From NCBI GenBank assembly GCA_003508835.1, contig PUFA01000556.1, positions 132,225-196,224 on the forward strand: a stretch of DNA of 64,000 nt, in the 5' to 3' direction. Numbering within the stretch: position 1 is the first letter of the stretch; every line of letters begins with the position of its first letter. The DNA is from Eonycteris spelaea. Lineage: Eukaryota > Chordata > Mammalia > Chiroptera > Pteropodidae. The notes beneath the pieces were generated by a model. That model had not been told where the DNA came from, ran no database searches, and saw nothing but the letters and a program-made list of their open reading frames with translations. The position numbers and the translations under genes were made by a program. Shown here piece after piece: positions 48,531 to 60,965 of this stretch.

Positions 48531-50879
48531 TTCTCTTTACCCTTAAAATGAATTAAGCCAGCGTTTTCCAGAATATATTCTGTTGAACTCTAATCCATCC
48601 AAATGCTTTTTTTTCAGAAAAAGTATGCTCATTGTTCAAAGCAATTTGTTCCCTCTTGGAGAGAACTGATGTTAACATATTTAATGCTTCTGAGAAACTC
48701 TGCTATTAATCATTTTTGGATGGTGTTTTAACTCTTTAAACCTAACATTTTCAAGTTTATTTTGTCATCGTGCCATTTTTTTCTTGAAACTTCTATTAAC
48801 AGTCCATTCTATTGATGGGATACTATTCAATATCTAACTGTTTGGCTTCATTGAACCACAGCTACCATTATAATACATGGACACTAAATGACACAGCCAG
48901 CTTAGAAGTTTGAGGTTGCTTATGTTGTAGTAGACAGGTTCAGGAGAACTGAGATTCATTTAGTCTGCCATGAGAAAATAGTTGTGAAAACAATTTTGAA
49001 AATTAAAAATCCTACCAGTGGAAGGTGGTATTACAACTATACTAGGAAATTGTAGGGCAATGAATAATAGAATAGGGGAGTCTAGAGGTTGAGCTATGCA
49101 GCTTTCCATTCCATTTTCCTTTTACATTGAACACACTTGGACCCATCAGCTACTGCCCGAAACGTTTTCAACTCTTGGACTTCTTAATAATTAAAATGAT
49201 TCCCAGATGAATGTGGCTGAATGTCAGTAGTTCTCTATCTTTTGTCAGTGTTCTTGTACTTGCTTACAGAACCCATTTCCCAGTACAGGATGTAGTTTAG
49301 CATCATGTAGCTGTGGCTATTGGTGAATATTAAATACTGAATTTTAATTATTATGTACAATGGAGAAGAAGATTGTTATGATTTAAGTAATAGGCTTTAA
49401 TTAATAAGCTTAAAGCTCAGCCTTCTCATATAGTTCTACTTTATTTTAGGTCCATCAGTAATGTATTTTCTATTAGTAGACATTAAGCAAAGTAGTACCG
49501 CTTTAGCATTAAACACTATGTAAATGATTAGAAGTCTCATTACTATTTTAACACTATGTTTTTCTGTGTTTTATTGGCTAGTTTAATGGAGAGAGTTGTG
49601 TACCTCATTTTCTTTCTGTGTCTGGAAAAACTTAGACAGTACTCTGATTAAGTTTTGTGAAACTTCAGGAAGATTAAAACCTTGTTTTCTATAGTTTTAA
49701 GGTAAACATTTCATACAATGAAGACTATTATGATTATTGGGCTTTTCTACCTTTGAAAATAAAAGTACCCATTTGTGATTTTTACTATTTTAGCTGAAAA
49801 TTTTAGATCACTTTCCAATCATAAAACTTTAAAGGGCTTTAGACATTATTTTTATGATATGTTTAAATACTGTGAATACTCATTTTCTAGCTCCACAAAG
49901 AGCTAGTTTTATAGAAGTCTTTTTTATCATATAAAATAGTGTTTCTGGCGATAGAGATGTTATTCTTCATCATAAACTGCTTTTTCCTTTACTTGATGTA
50001 CAGAGACAGTTGTGACAAAAAATTGGCAGAAAATGTTCTATTTTCCTTTTTTATCATTTTTTTCCCTTGTCAGGAAGTTCTTTATCCTTAAAATAAATTA
50101 TATCTGTGGGATTTTAAAACAAATTCAGTAACCTAACCTTTTTATTCCTACAGAAACATTTTAAAGACAGTGGAAATAGTATTTTATAAATTGAATTTGA
50201 ATATCAGTTCTGAAGCTACATCTGTAAAGATAAAGTTTAAGAAAATATTTGGTGATCTTTAAGTTTTACTATTTCTATTGCAATAATGTCTATTAGAATA
50301 TATTGATTTTGTTCAATATAAAAATATTTCAATATTTTTTTCTTTTTTGTTATATTGATTCTGATACCTAAAGTCTTTGGCTTTCTCTTTAAATATTACA
50401 AACCATATTTAGAACCCTACGAATACCAAAATAAATTTAGTCAAAACATATGTTGGTTTTATAGTGAGCTTATTAATAACTATGTTACTGCCTTTTGTCA
50501 CAGAGACCACAGTAATGAAAACCCTGTTTCACCTTTTACATACACAATTGGCTGAGATCACCAGATGTTGATGTTAGGAGCGCATCAACAGGAAAGGTTG
50601 AAAATGGGAGCTGCATGGAAAAATACTAGAACAATTAGCTCTGTCAAAGACCATATGACCAAGTATAGGGGAGAAAAATAGATTTTGACTACGAATTGAC
50701 CTCAGGTCATTTAATAATGGAAAAAAAAAACAGTAAAATGACCCTTCTTAGAGTGTTTTTAGACATTTGATAATAGCAGAGAATACCTTGGAAATTGGCA
50801 TATCATAGTGTTTGAAAATATGTGTTAGATTATTTTTGGGTTTCTAACATTTTATTAATGTTAATTTTCAGACAAATAT

Positions 50880-52190
50880 TGAGGAAATTTTATTGTGAAC
50901 ACATTTATGTATCTACTACCTAGATTCTACCATTAACATTTTGCTGTATTTGCTTTATTATATAACTTTAAATGTATTCATTTTTCTGTCCATCTTTTCA
51001 TCTTATTGTTTAATGTATTCAAAATAAATGTGTACCTTTAGTCTGGAATGCTTTAGCATGCATATCGGTAAATAGGGTTCAGTATTTATTTAATTTTTTA
51101 CAAGGTAATATTACATCCAGTGAAATGCACAGATTTTGTGTACTCTTTAATAAGTTTTAGCAAATGAATATACTTGTGTAACTGAGAACTTTATCAAGAT
51201 AGAGAACATTGTCATCACTCCAGAAAGTTCCCTCATGCCCCTTCAAAGTCAAGTCCCGCCTTTACTCCCACCCTCAACACAGCCACTCTTGGGATACTTT
51301 TAACCATAGATTAATTAATTTAGCTTGTTCTAGAACTTTATGTAAATGGAATCATGCAGAATATGCTCTGTGGGTAAAACGTAATGCTTCTTTTACTTAG
51401 CGCAATGTTTTTGAGATTCATCTATGTTGTTGCATATATCAGTAGTTTATTCCTTTTCGTTGGGGAATGGTATCCATTCTGTGGATATACATACTCAAAT
51501 TGTTACTAGTTTGGCGCTATTAATGAATAAAGATGCTTAAAAAAAAAAAAACTTTTACGAGCCTTTTGCGAACATTTGCTTTTCTTATGTGTAAATACCT
51601 AGGAATGGAATACTGGGCCATAGGTTATGTATATGTTTAGTTTTGAAAGAAACTGCCCAACATTTTCCCAAACTGTACCATTTTACATTCTCACCAAAAT
51701 TTAGGAGCATTATGGCCATCTACACCAATATCTGGTATTGTCATTCTTTTAAATTTTAACTTCTGGTGGATATGTAGCCATATCTCATTACACTCATTTG
51801 TAATGCTTTTTTAATATGTACTTACCTAATGACTAATGATGTTGAGCACCTTTTCCTGTGTTCATTAATCAGATGTCTTCCTTTGTGAAATCTGTTTAAA
51901 TCCTTTGTCCATTTTAAAATTTGAATATTTGTCTTATTCAGTTGAAAGAGTTCTTTATATATCCTGGATACCAGAACTTTGTCAGATATGTTTTGTGACT
52001 ATTTTAGTTTGTGCCTAACTCATTCATTTTTTATGTGATATATTTTGTGGAGATGTTTTTCATTTTGATGAATTTCTAATTTATCAATAGTTTTTATTAC
52101 TTTCTGTGTACTGTCTGAGAAACCTTTGTCTACCCCAAGTGTCAGATTCCTGATATCTATTTGTTACTTATAAATTGGTGTATCCATTAA
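50880..52190 (-). repeat. Old L1 3' regions, antisense (probably two insertions)
   Basis: Part one, 50880-51050, has CATTTATGTATCTACTACCT and TACCATTAACATTTTGCTGT. Part two, about 51080-52190, is a longer old L1 3' UTR and ORF2 end (TTTATCAAGATAGAGAACAT, AATGGAATCATGCAGAATAT, GGATACCAGAACTTTGTCAG). An A run at 51538-51551 interrupts it. Confidence 0.65.
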
Positions 52191-52964
52191 AATATTTTAC
52201 TTAGATCTTGATGCTTTCACTCAGTAGTCAGAACTTCTCTCACTTATGACCTTATGGTGGCTAAAAGAAATCTAAAAATCTCAATATATATATAGACAGT
52301 GGTTTCAGGGTAACTTTTTTTTTTTTCAATACTCAGGCTATTTTCTAGTTTGAATTTCATTGAGTGTTATTTAGAAAATGTGATGGGATGGCAGAAGTAT
52401 ATTTTCATACAAGGGAGAAGAGGATATAAATTACTATGGGAAAACCACTAATTCTAACATTTTTCTTTTTTTCCTCCTCTCACTTCTCTATACTACTGGC
52501 TATTGCCCATTATTCTTCCACTGTTCTCTCTCACCCAAGCGATTACACCTTCTAGGCCTCCTAACCAAAATATTAGCAAGGGGTGGCCATCTAGAATTGT
52601 TAGAATAGCTGAAAGTCTATCTAAATATAAAAGCTCACTGGAGATTTTGGACCATATATGAATTTGCATTATCCGTGGGAGAACCACCAGATTATAAGTA
52701 AAGTAGTAATCTCATATTAATAGATCTACTTTCACAGGTGGTCATTTTAACCTTTTTTGTTGTTGTTAGAGTATATTTATGATAATTGGTAAAATATTTG
52801 AACCTAAAAGCTGCCTATATTCTTCAGGTCCATGTCATCAGTTGAGGAGAAATAATATCAGAATTTTGAGAGGATATATAGTAGCATTATGTTGAGTAAT
52901 TTTGGATATCATATTAAAGATTTTATTTAGTTTTTGTTTAATTTAAAAAAAAAAAAAACCTTTT

Positions 52965-55292
52965 GGAGACCAGAGAAAATGGTGTAGATGATAGACGTTT
53001 CATTTGTCGTCTCTTGCTACTACATCAAAGTTGTGACGGAAACGCAGAGCAAAACAACAAGCAGAATCACCTGGGGTCTAGATGAACAGAAGCCCTACAA
53101 CTAGGGAGAGAAATAATTAATCACCCTGCAATGGTTGAAGGGAGGAGGGGGTGAACACAAGGCTGAGTGACAGAGGCTCACAATGGGACAGAGGCTATGG
53201 CAGCTGTGAACATTCCTACTTAAGGGGCCATGTCAGTGGCCGAACTTTCACGGGGACAGACTTGCTTGCTCTGAGCACCAGCACTGGTTCAACTGCTCAG
53301 GGGCACCAGGGACTGACAGGGGTATGCTGAATTGTTGGAGCAAGGGCCAGAGGCGAGGCTCTCTCCCGGGTAGAAGTGCTGGCGGTATCCGCTGTTCCTC
53401 TGGTGAGCTCCCTCCCCCCATGTGCAGATACAGAGCCACTATAGCTGAGACATCATCAAATTGGATAATGGGTCGCTCCGCCCTGAATATTCCCTGAAAC
53501 TCTGCCTCCCTCATCTCGCAGCCTTACCCAAGCCACATGCAGGTATATCCTCAGCAAGTCCTATGCCACTTGCTGAGCAACTCCAAAACCCACACTGGTG
53601 GCAACTGGCCTCAGTTTCTGGCATGGCCTCTTGAGGCAACTATAAGCACAGCATTGGTGGACTGTTTGCTGCATCTTAACAGGTGGCCCCAGAGGGGCAC
53701 AGGCTGGAGCTAAACTTGGCTTGCCAGCTGAACCCCTCTTGGGTTCACTGGACACCTACTACACAAAACTCCATTATTGAGACCGGGAGACTTAGGAGTA
53801 TTGCTTAGTAAATAGAAACAGACACAGAAAGGCAGCCAAAATGGGAAGGCAAAGACGCAGAAACCATATGGGAGAACAGAATGGAGCTCCAGGAAAAATG
53901 GAGTCAAGCAATCTAACAGATTCAGAGTTCAAAACTCTGGTTATAAAGATGCTCAATGAAATCAAAGGAAGCGTAGATGAACTCAGAACTAACAGATAAA
54001 AAAACCATAAAATAGAAATGGAAATCATAAAAAGGAACTAGTCAGAAATGAAAACATCTGAGATGTGTATATTAGAGGGCATTAATTTAATGGATGAAGA
54101 AAAGGCTCAAATCACCAATATAGATGGTGGGGAAGCCGAGGACACCCAATCAGAACGGCTAGAAGTAACCAAGATTATAATAATTTAAGGAACTTATGAG
54201 ACAAAATTAATGGCAACAGCATCCGTGTCATAGGGGTACCTGAAGAGGGAGAACAAGAAGTGGTAAATATATTTGAAGAAATAGTGATGGAAAACTTCCT
54301 TAACCTAGTGAAGGAAATAGGTATACAACACCAGGAAACTCAGGGCGTCCCTAAAAGGATGAACCCAAAGAGGCCCACACCAAGCGATATCATAACTAAA
54401 ATGCTAAAGGATAAATACAAAGAATCTTAAAGGCAGCAAGAGAATAGCAGTTACCTTTAAGGGAGCACCCATGAGACTGGCAGCTGATTTCTCAAAAGAA
54501 ACTACAGGACTGAAGGGATTGGCACAAAATATTCAACATGATGAAAACCCAGGACCTACAACCAAGAACACATTCCATAAAGCTATCATTTAGAGTCAAA
54601 GGACAAATAAATAGCTTCCCATATTAAAACAAAACAAAACAAACAACTAAAGGAATTCATCAACACCAAGCCAGTATTACAGGAATTGTTGGAGGGCCTT
54701 TTTTAAGAAGAAAAGTCTTCTGTCAAAAACACAAATAAAGAATGGTAAGAACTACATATCTATCAACAAGTACCTCAAATGGAGAAGAATTAAGTGCTCC
54801 AATCAAAAGATAGAGTGGCTGAATGGATAAGAAAATAAAGCCCCTGCCTACAAGAGACTCACTTCAGATTAAAAGACACACACAGACTAAAAGAAAAGGG
54901 ATGACAAAAGATATTGCCTTAATGGACCTACTGGGTATTGTGCTGAATGAAATCAGATAGAGAAAGACAAATACCTCATGATTTCACTTACATGTGGAAT
55001 CTAAAGAAAATAACAACAACAAAAATGGAAACAGATGGGAGGGGGTGTTAGTGGGGACAGTGAAAAAGAACAAAGGGATTAAGAAGTACAAATGGAGAGT
55101 TACAAAGTGGACATGGAGATACAAAGTGTAGCATAAGGAAAATAGTCAACAATATTGTAAAAAATATGTAACAGAGAAGAGAGGTGCTAGATTTGGTGGG
55201 TTGACCACTTTGTGAGTTATATAGATTTCTAGTCACTATGCTGTACAACTGAAACTAATATAGTATGCCAACTATAATTTAAAAAAAAAAAC
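52965..55292 (+). mobile_element. HAL1-type (ORF1-only L1 derivative), copy C, sense to CHM
   Basis: About 2.3 kb from 5' end to A tail: 5' end GGAGACCAGAGAAAATGGTG, 5' UTR to about 53897, ORF1 ATG at 53898 (MESSNLTDSEFKTLVIKML), ORF1p C-terminal remnants near 54480 (MRLAADFSKETTG), a short EN remnant near 54770-54916, then a jump near 54917-54923 into the L1 3' UTR, ending in AACTATAATTT plus about 10 As at 55281-55290. There is no RT. It follows a run of about 14 As and an AACCTTTT spacer. It is the only clearly sense-oriented young L1 derivative in the CHM introns here and ends 1.0 kb before exon 3. ORF1 is disrupted. Confidence 0.82.
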
Positions 55293-55345
55293 TCATTGAA
55301 TTGTACAATGTCAATATGGGCAACTAATCGTATTTCAATAAAGCT
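55293..55345 (+). repeat. Old L1 3' terminal fragment
   Basis: TCATTGAATTGTACAATGTC and ATTTCAATAAAGCTGTGG look like the sense 3' terminus of an old L1. HAL1 copy C lies immediately to its left. It carries the only AATAAA hexamer close to the HAL1 tail. Confidence 0.5.
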
Positions 55346-55895
55346 GTGGAGAAAATGAACTTTTGTAGATTTTTATTTTATCAGAAAAAGATACAGAGAA
55401 GCAAAAATGAAAACAAAAATAAAACCAGGAATCTTGCTAACCCCGGAATGAATGTTGCTGTAGGTGGGATTGAGTGTACTTTGTGGCTTTTTATACAAAG
55501 AATTAATAAATATGAAGAGGTTTGCAAGGATTGGGAAGCCCAATATGTAGTGCAGAATTAGAGTCCTGGTTGCCAAAAATCTCCTACTTAAGAATGTTAA
55601 TCAGAAGTCCAGTGTCTACAAGTTTCCGATCCTAGTTAGGAGACCTCTGGGTTCTGTAAAACAGAGTAATCTTCATAGGACTGAGGAATGAAGAATAATT
55701 TGTTCACCCAGTTATCAGTGGGGATGTCGTTCTTTTGATACTTACCACAAAGTTTTGATCTGAAAAACTCTGTCCCAGGATCTACATTGATTTTTTTTGG
55801 CCTTGAAGGCTAAGAATAGCATAGGGTCTACCACTAGATTTAAAGTGGCCAGTTATGAGTGTATGTGTGTATATACACACATACTTTTAATGATG

Positions 55896-55917
55896 GATTG
55901 ATTGATTGATTGATTGC
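55896..55917. repeat. (TTGA)n microsatellite
   Basis: Five tandem ATTG units in GATGGATTGATTGATTGATT, shortly followed by an imperfect GGTGGTAGT tract (55932-55953). Confidence 0.9.
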
Positions 55918-56336
55918 TGTGGGAGATGAGTTTGGTGGTAGTGGTGGTGGCAATGGATATTTAAATGCTTATAGAAAACTGGGCAGTTTTTCCAGTGGCT
56001 TACTTTGAGATCTACCAAGTATTCACAGTCATTTTTGTTAACCCAGGAGTAAGAATTTTTCATGTCATCTGCTCAATGCCCATATCAAACTGTTAATAAT
56101 ACAGAGAGATTTAATTCCTTATACAATGAAATGTTATCTTTAGGATCTGAGAGGTCCACTTCTATTTATTTCAGCCTACTTTTCCTCTAATCTCAACCTC
56201 CCAATTATGTGTATTTTTGAACTCAAGTAGCAATATTGAAAATGAAATGAGTTGAAGGATCAGGGTAGTTTGTTGATGAAGATTGGTGACTAGATTTTTA
56301 TATCCTTTTCTTTACTCTTATTATTTATTGTTACAG

Positions 56337-56409
56337 GAGAAGTTATTATGGAGGAAACTGGGCCAGTTTTAGCTTTTCGGGACTACTGTCCTGGCTAAAG
56401 GAATACCAG
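56337..56409 (+). CDS. CHM: CHM (Rab escort protein 1) coding exon 3
   Basis: A 73-nt exon between a TTATTGTTACAG acceptor and a CCAG/GTAAAG donor. Its first base completes the Ser codon split by intron 2; it then reads [15 protein letters not shown] followed by LLSWLKEYQ and ends on a codon boundary. The tract after the Asp-Ser pair, with the conserved YYGG motif, is a hallmark of the REP/GDI superfamily N-terminal conserved region involved in Rab binding. The length and phases equal human CHM exon 3 as I recall it (c.117-189, residues 39-63). No substitution disrupts the frame. The sense-oriented HAL1 copy C ends about 1.0 kb upstream. Confidence 0.97.
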
Positions 56410-56780
56410 GTAAAGTTCTTATATGACTTTTTAATCTGCAAGGTTGTATTTTGTGTCACATAATAATTTTACATTGAAGAAAACCCTAAGCTTCATCTGT
56501 AATATAGGATTGATATCTGGTTCTTAGTTATTTATTTGTTTAATAAAAATTATGCAGTCACCATTTCAGCTAATATTTTTCCAGTGCCTTCAAAATATAG
56601 ATATCACTTTTTAAATATAGATACATTAATTGAATAAATTATATATACTTGATACCGTTTTGTAATTATTCTGTATGCCCAAATAAAAGGCAAGATTTTT
56701 TCCCAAAATAATCTTTCAGAAAATATATTTCATTTCTTATAAAATCTCCCATATTGCTAGTTGCTCTTATAGTTAGTATA

Positions 56781-56798
56781 TTTTTTTTGGGGGGGGGG
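56781..56798. repeat. T8G10 homopolymer pair
   Basis: Eight Ts at 56781-56788 directly followed by ten Gs at 56789-56798. A G10 run is rare in this AT-rich intron and is prone to slippage and sequencing error. Confidence 0.9.
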
Positions 56799-57214
56799 AC
56801 CATATATTCTATTTGAAATGATTTGTCATTCGTGATTTTGCATAATTATAGAGGACACTTGACAGAATCAGTAAAAAAAAAAAAAAGGAAAGAAATTAAA
56901 TACAAGTTTAGTAATTTTTTCTATGGGTAGGATCTTACTACTACAACTTGTATATCATTGTAAAGAAGTTTTTAGACCTCATTTAAATAGTAGTTTAGGG
57001 AGTTGGTTATGTCACGGAGTGTACAAGTTTTTATGGGACAGATTTTTTAAAACTTCTAATTTTATATAAATGGTAACATGTAGCTTGAAATGAAATTCCT
57101 ACTGAAAGAATCATACCACGTAACAGCAGAATCAGGAACTTATATCTCAAAAGAGTTTAGAAAGGAGGATAATATACTCTAGAAAATTACATTCAGTTAG
57201 CTAAAATAATAAAA

Positions 57215-57265
57215 CTAAGATTTATTAAGCACTTACCAGCTGCTAAGCACCACTAAACATACTGA
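57215..57265 (-). repeat. MIR-like fragment
   Basis: AGATTTATTAAGCACTTACC and GCTGCTAAGCACCACTAAAC resemble the reverse MIR 3' end. Short and tentative. Confidence 0.4.
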
Positions 57266-58896
57266 TTAATGGTGTACATGGCTCAAAAATTGCTGTTAGT
57301 GATGACAAAGACATTGATGTTGAAGATGCAGTGAAGAATCATTTTAAATAATGTTGCGTAGAAATGAGAGTATGGAGAAACAAACAATATTTGAAAGTAG
57401 CATTTTATGTAATAATCCGAGCTATGTATAATAAAGGAATTAAATGCTGTAAGTAGACATTTAAATGTTTTATCTATATGCCTTAAATATTCAGATATTT
57501 ATGTTGATCAAAAAAACCTTTTTTGAACCTTATCTTTGGGAAGTATATATAGAGTCACCTTATATTGAGGCATATTTAGTACTTCCATGAGAATATTTAG
57601 TCTAGTTCTCAGAACAACAACAAAATACCCTAGTTGTCTGAATGGAAAACTTTTGGTGAGTGAAGGGATTTTTAAAAAATAAATTTTGGTAATGGGTTAG
57701 ATTTATTAATATAAAAATAAAAATATTTTTGTAGACATTTCTTTTAGTGCTTGTTTTACTTCAGCATCTTGACACTGTCACCATATCCTTTTCCCCTTCA
57801 TCCTCTGTCACTGGTCCACAGTTCTTTTTTAGGCAGTAACTCTATACGCATTCAAAATTTTTGTACTTCACCTCCTCTTTTACTTATGTTCAGATGTTTG
57901 GTACTATCTGATTAATTACACTTATAATAAGAGATGTCTACCACTACTTTTCTTCAGTTTATAACAAATTCAGGACAGCAAAACTTTTAAAAGTGATTAT
58001 TTCCCTACTTTATGAAATCTGTAAGTTTAGAAATTTTCTGAGGTAAATTTAAAACAAAGGAAATTATAGTTTTATTTCACTAGTTCTCTGGGTATGTATA
58101 ATACATTAAAAATTTTTTCTCTGGAGATAGGTGTCAAATAGATTAAAAATTGAAACAGGTTAAAAATTGATCCTTGACATTTGGAAAAGGTGTATCTTGA
58201 CATCTTCAGAAAGCTCCTGTATTTAAATTTTGCTGTATCATATAATTTTCTCCATAAAATCTAAATAGGAATTATTGAAGAATTTAAAGATCACTTTTGA
58301 CACTTAGTGTTTGGATACTTTATTATGCTTTTTTGTTTTTATTATCTTTCTGAATATAAAATATCCAGAGGTTGATTATTATAAAGTCCTTAGTCATAGT
58401 GGGCTGAGCACTGTTCAAAATACTTTTACATTTGATATGGCTAGTGATGACCTTAAAGATCTGAAATTAAGTAGAATGAAGTAATATTGAGCCTGCTGTT
58501 TTGACAACAAAAATGTAGACTTTATTATTTACAAGTAATATATAGAACAGGTATCCTGATTTCTCAGCAGATGGAGGTTAGTTGTCCTGGTTTTAAGCAA
58601 TGTCAAAAAGACCACGTCCAGATAACTACATCAAAATATCATATCCTGATAGAAATCTGTCAAGCAGAGCTAGCTTTGCTAGGGTAGGATATTTTGATAG
58701 TATATAAAAATATACATTGCTTTCCTCTTCCTTCCTTTGAAGTTGGCACACTATACTGGAGTTGCTTCAGGGACTCTGAAGTGATATCCTTCTTTGAATT
58801 TTGATGGGCTGAAAGGAAAAGGATGAATTTATTGGAAAGGTATAAATTTTCTTGAAAAAGTGGATTCGCAATTAACATTTCTCTTCTTTTGTTTAG

Positions 58897-59048
<152 letters not shown>

Positions 59049-59184
59049 TAAGTTAATGTCTTCTTATTCATACTTCTTCAGAAGAGAATAAGAGGATTTA
59101 TATGGCATTGGTTGCTACACTTCTAATCTATATACTAGGTTCCCTTTTAAAAAAAAAGTAACTTTCCATTTTCTCTATTTAGGT

Positions 59185-59460
59185 AATAATAAAATAATAA
59201 TATCTTACATTTATGACTTATATTTTACCAAGCTCTTTTAAATTCATTGTCTTATTTTGATCCTTAGAACAGTCCTGTGCTAGGATAGAGCAAATATTTG
59301 CACTTTTAAACAGAATCTTCAGTAGAACTCAAAAAGATTAACTTGCTAAAGACCACATTATTTGATAAATTTCAAGGCCACACCTAAGCTAGATAGTGGT
59401 GGAGCCCAAGATTAAAACTCAGGGTTTTTAAATCATAGCCCAGGGTCTTTCTTGAACTCT
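59185..59460 (-). repeat. MIR SINE, near full length
   Basis: Reverse MIR: ATTTTACCAAGCTCTTTTAA, CAAAAAGATTAACTTGCTAA, AGACCACATTATTTGATAAA, AGTGGTGGAGCCCAAGATTA. Confidence 0.7.
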
Positions 59461-60834
59461 TCTTAGATAATATTCAAAGTAGTAAAATAGAAAATACCAC
59501 TGTTCTTATATAATTAATGTAACATAATGGAAAATTATGATTTGAATTAAAAAAATCAAATTGAGCAATCATAACATGTGGACATACATTTTTGTAAATC
59601 AAGAGAGAACAGTGGGAAGTAAGACTGTTTAAGTGTCTCCTTCCGACTGAGAGAATTCATTGTTTAAAAACTTTGAAATAGTTTATTTTTTCAAGTGACG
59701 TGATCGGTAGACAGTGGAAACAATCACACAGTTCAGTAAATCATTCATATAATTATAGAGATGAGTTTAGAACATCAGACTATCAGAATTTAATAGTAAT
59801 TAAAACTTAAAATCCAAGGCACTAGAGATTCTTCAGGATATGTTCTGTGATTTTACATATATCCTTATGACACAGTGAAAGTGTGACCTGAGCCTAACAA
59901 AAAGTTTGTGAACCTGTAAATTATTTCTTAACTTATGTTCATATCTTTCAAGTAACTGGCATTTTCTCCCATAAATACACAGTTAATATTCTATGACTTT
60001 TCTGCAGAAGGATAGCCTTTGAAATGTCAGATATAGATTATAATTTACATAATGCTAAATGACATTTTGTGTGAACAGATTTCTAACATGAGGTGACCTC
60101 AAATGAAAATCATATGCTTTAGTCAAACCAGGAAACCAGGAATAAATATTTGGTAACTTCCATGTATGTCCATGAATACTACTTGACTAGAATATAGTGA
60201 CAGTCATACTATGGCCCTTTAAGAAGAGGTACTTTTGATGTTTCAAGGCCTTTGAGTTCTCTACTTCTTATGATAATTGGGTTTATAGTTTCTGATGACT
60301 CAACTGACACACTTGGAATGCAGAGGAAATGAGCTCATTTTCAGTTTCTGATCTCTTCAGTTTCATTTTTGGAACTTCTCAAAGTGGTAAAAGATTGGCC
60401 GTGGAAGGTTTGTTTTAAACCAAAGAAATAGAACTCTGCTATATGTTCCTCTTATTGCCCATTAGAGCATGGAACAAGAGGTGAACTGAAATAATGTTTT
60501 TATGTTTTCATTTACTTAGGAAAGGTAGCTGGATATTCATGTCATAGTAGGCAGGAAGAGCCCTGAGAGCATCCAGCCAGATTGTGGCATCCTTAACCTT
60601 TTGGATCATGGCACAAAGTTGGAATTGTGTGGAAGGTGCTAGGGCTGAAATAGCTGTCACAAGGATTAACTTTATATGAGAGATCACTCAGGACCCACTG
60701 ATTTAAATCAAAAGCCTTGTTTAATACATATTGCAGACAAACCTCATTTTCTGTTTTGTTTTTTGTTTTAATTTTATACTATAGTAAGTTTAAAGCAGCA
60801 AATTGGAAAGGGATCTGCTTAGAGGCAAGCACAT

Positions 60835-60965
60835 TGAGAACCATGCCAAGACCTGGTTTATAGTCCTGCCTTTACCATTTGACTTGCTGTGTGATACTGA
60901 GCAAGAAGATGTTTCGTCTCTTGTCTCTGTTAACATTAGGGGTTTAGATTAGTTGATCTCAGAAG
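60835..60965 (+). repeat. MIR SINE fragment
   Basis: Forward MIR 5' half and core: CAAGACCTGGTTTATAGTCC, ACCATTTGACTTGCTGTGTG, GAGCAAGAAGATGTTTCG. Confidence 0.6.

Larger units (their letters stand above)
24620..56336 (+). other. CHM: CHM intron 2 (31.7 kb)
   Basis: Runs from GTAAGT after exon 2 to TTATTGTTACAG before exon 3. It is repeat-dense; elements are listed separately. I see nothing recognisable in 24620-25770, 25970-26420, 31545-31840, 35320-35590, 36390-36850, 37060-37320, 37790-39190, 39215-39490, 40700-41140, 43515-44780, 45255-46205, 47465-48295, 48535-50875, 52195-52940 and 55350-55890. No unexplained conserved exon-like frame was noticed. Confidence 0.85.
56410..58896 (+). other. 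CHM: CHM intron 3 (2.5 kb)
   Basis: Short intron with GTAAAG donor and TCTTCTTTTGTTTAG acceptor. It lacks young L1 insertions; apart from a T8G10 tract, an A run at about 56873-56886 and a small MIR-like fragment I recognise nothing. The absence of large insertions contrasts with intron 2. Confidence 0.9.
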
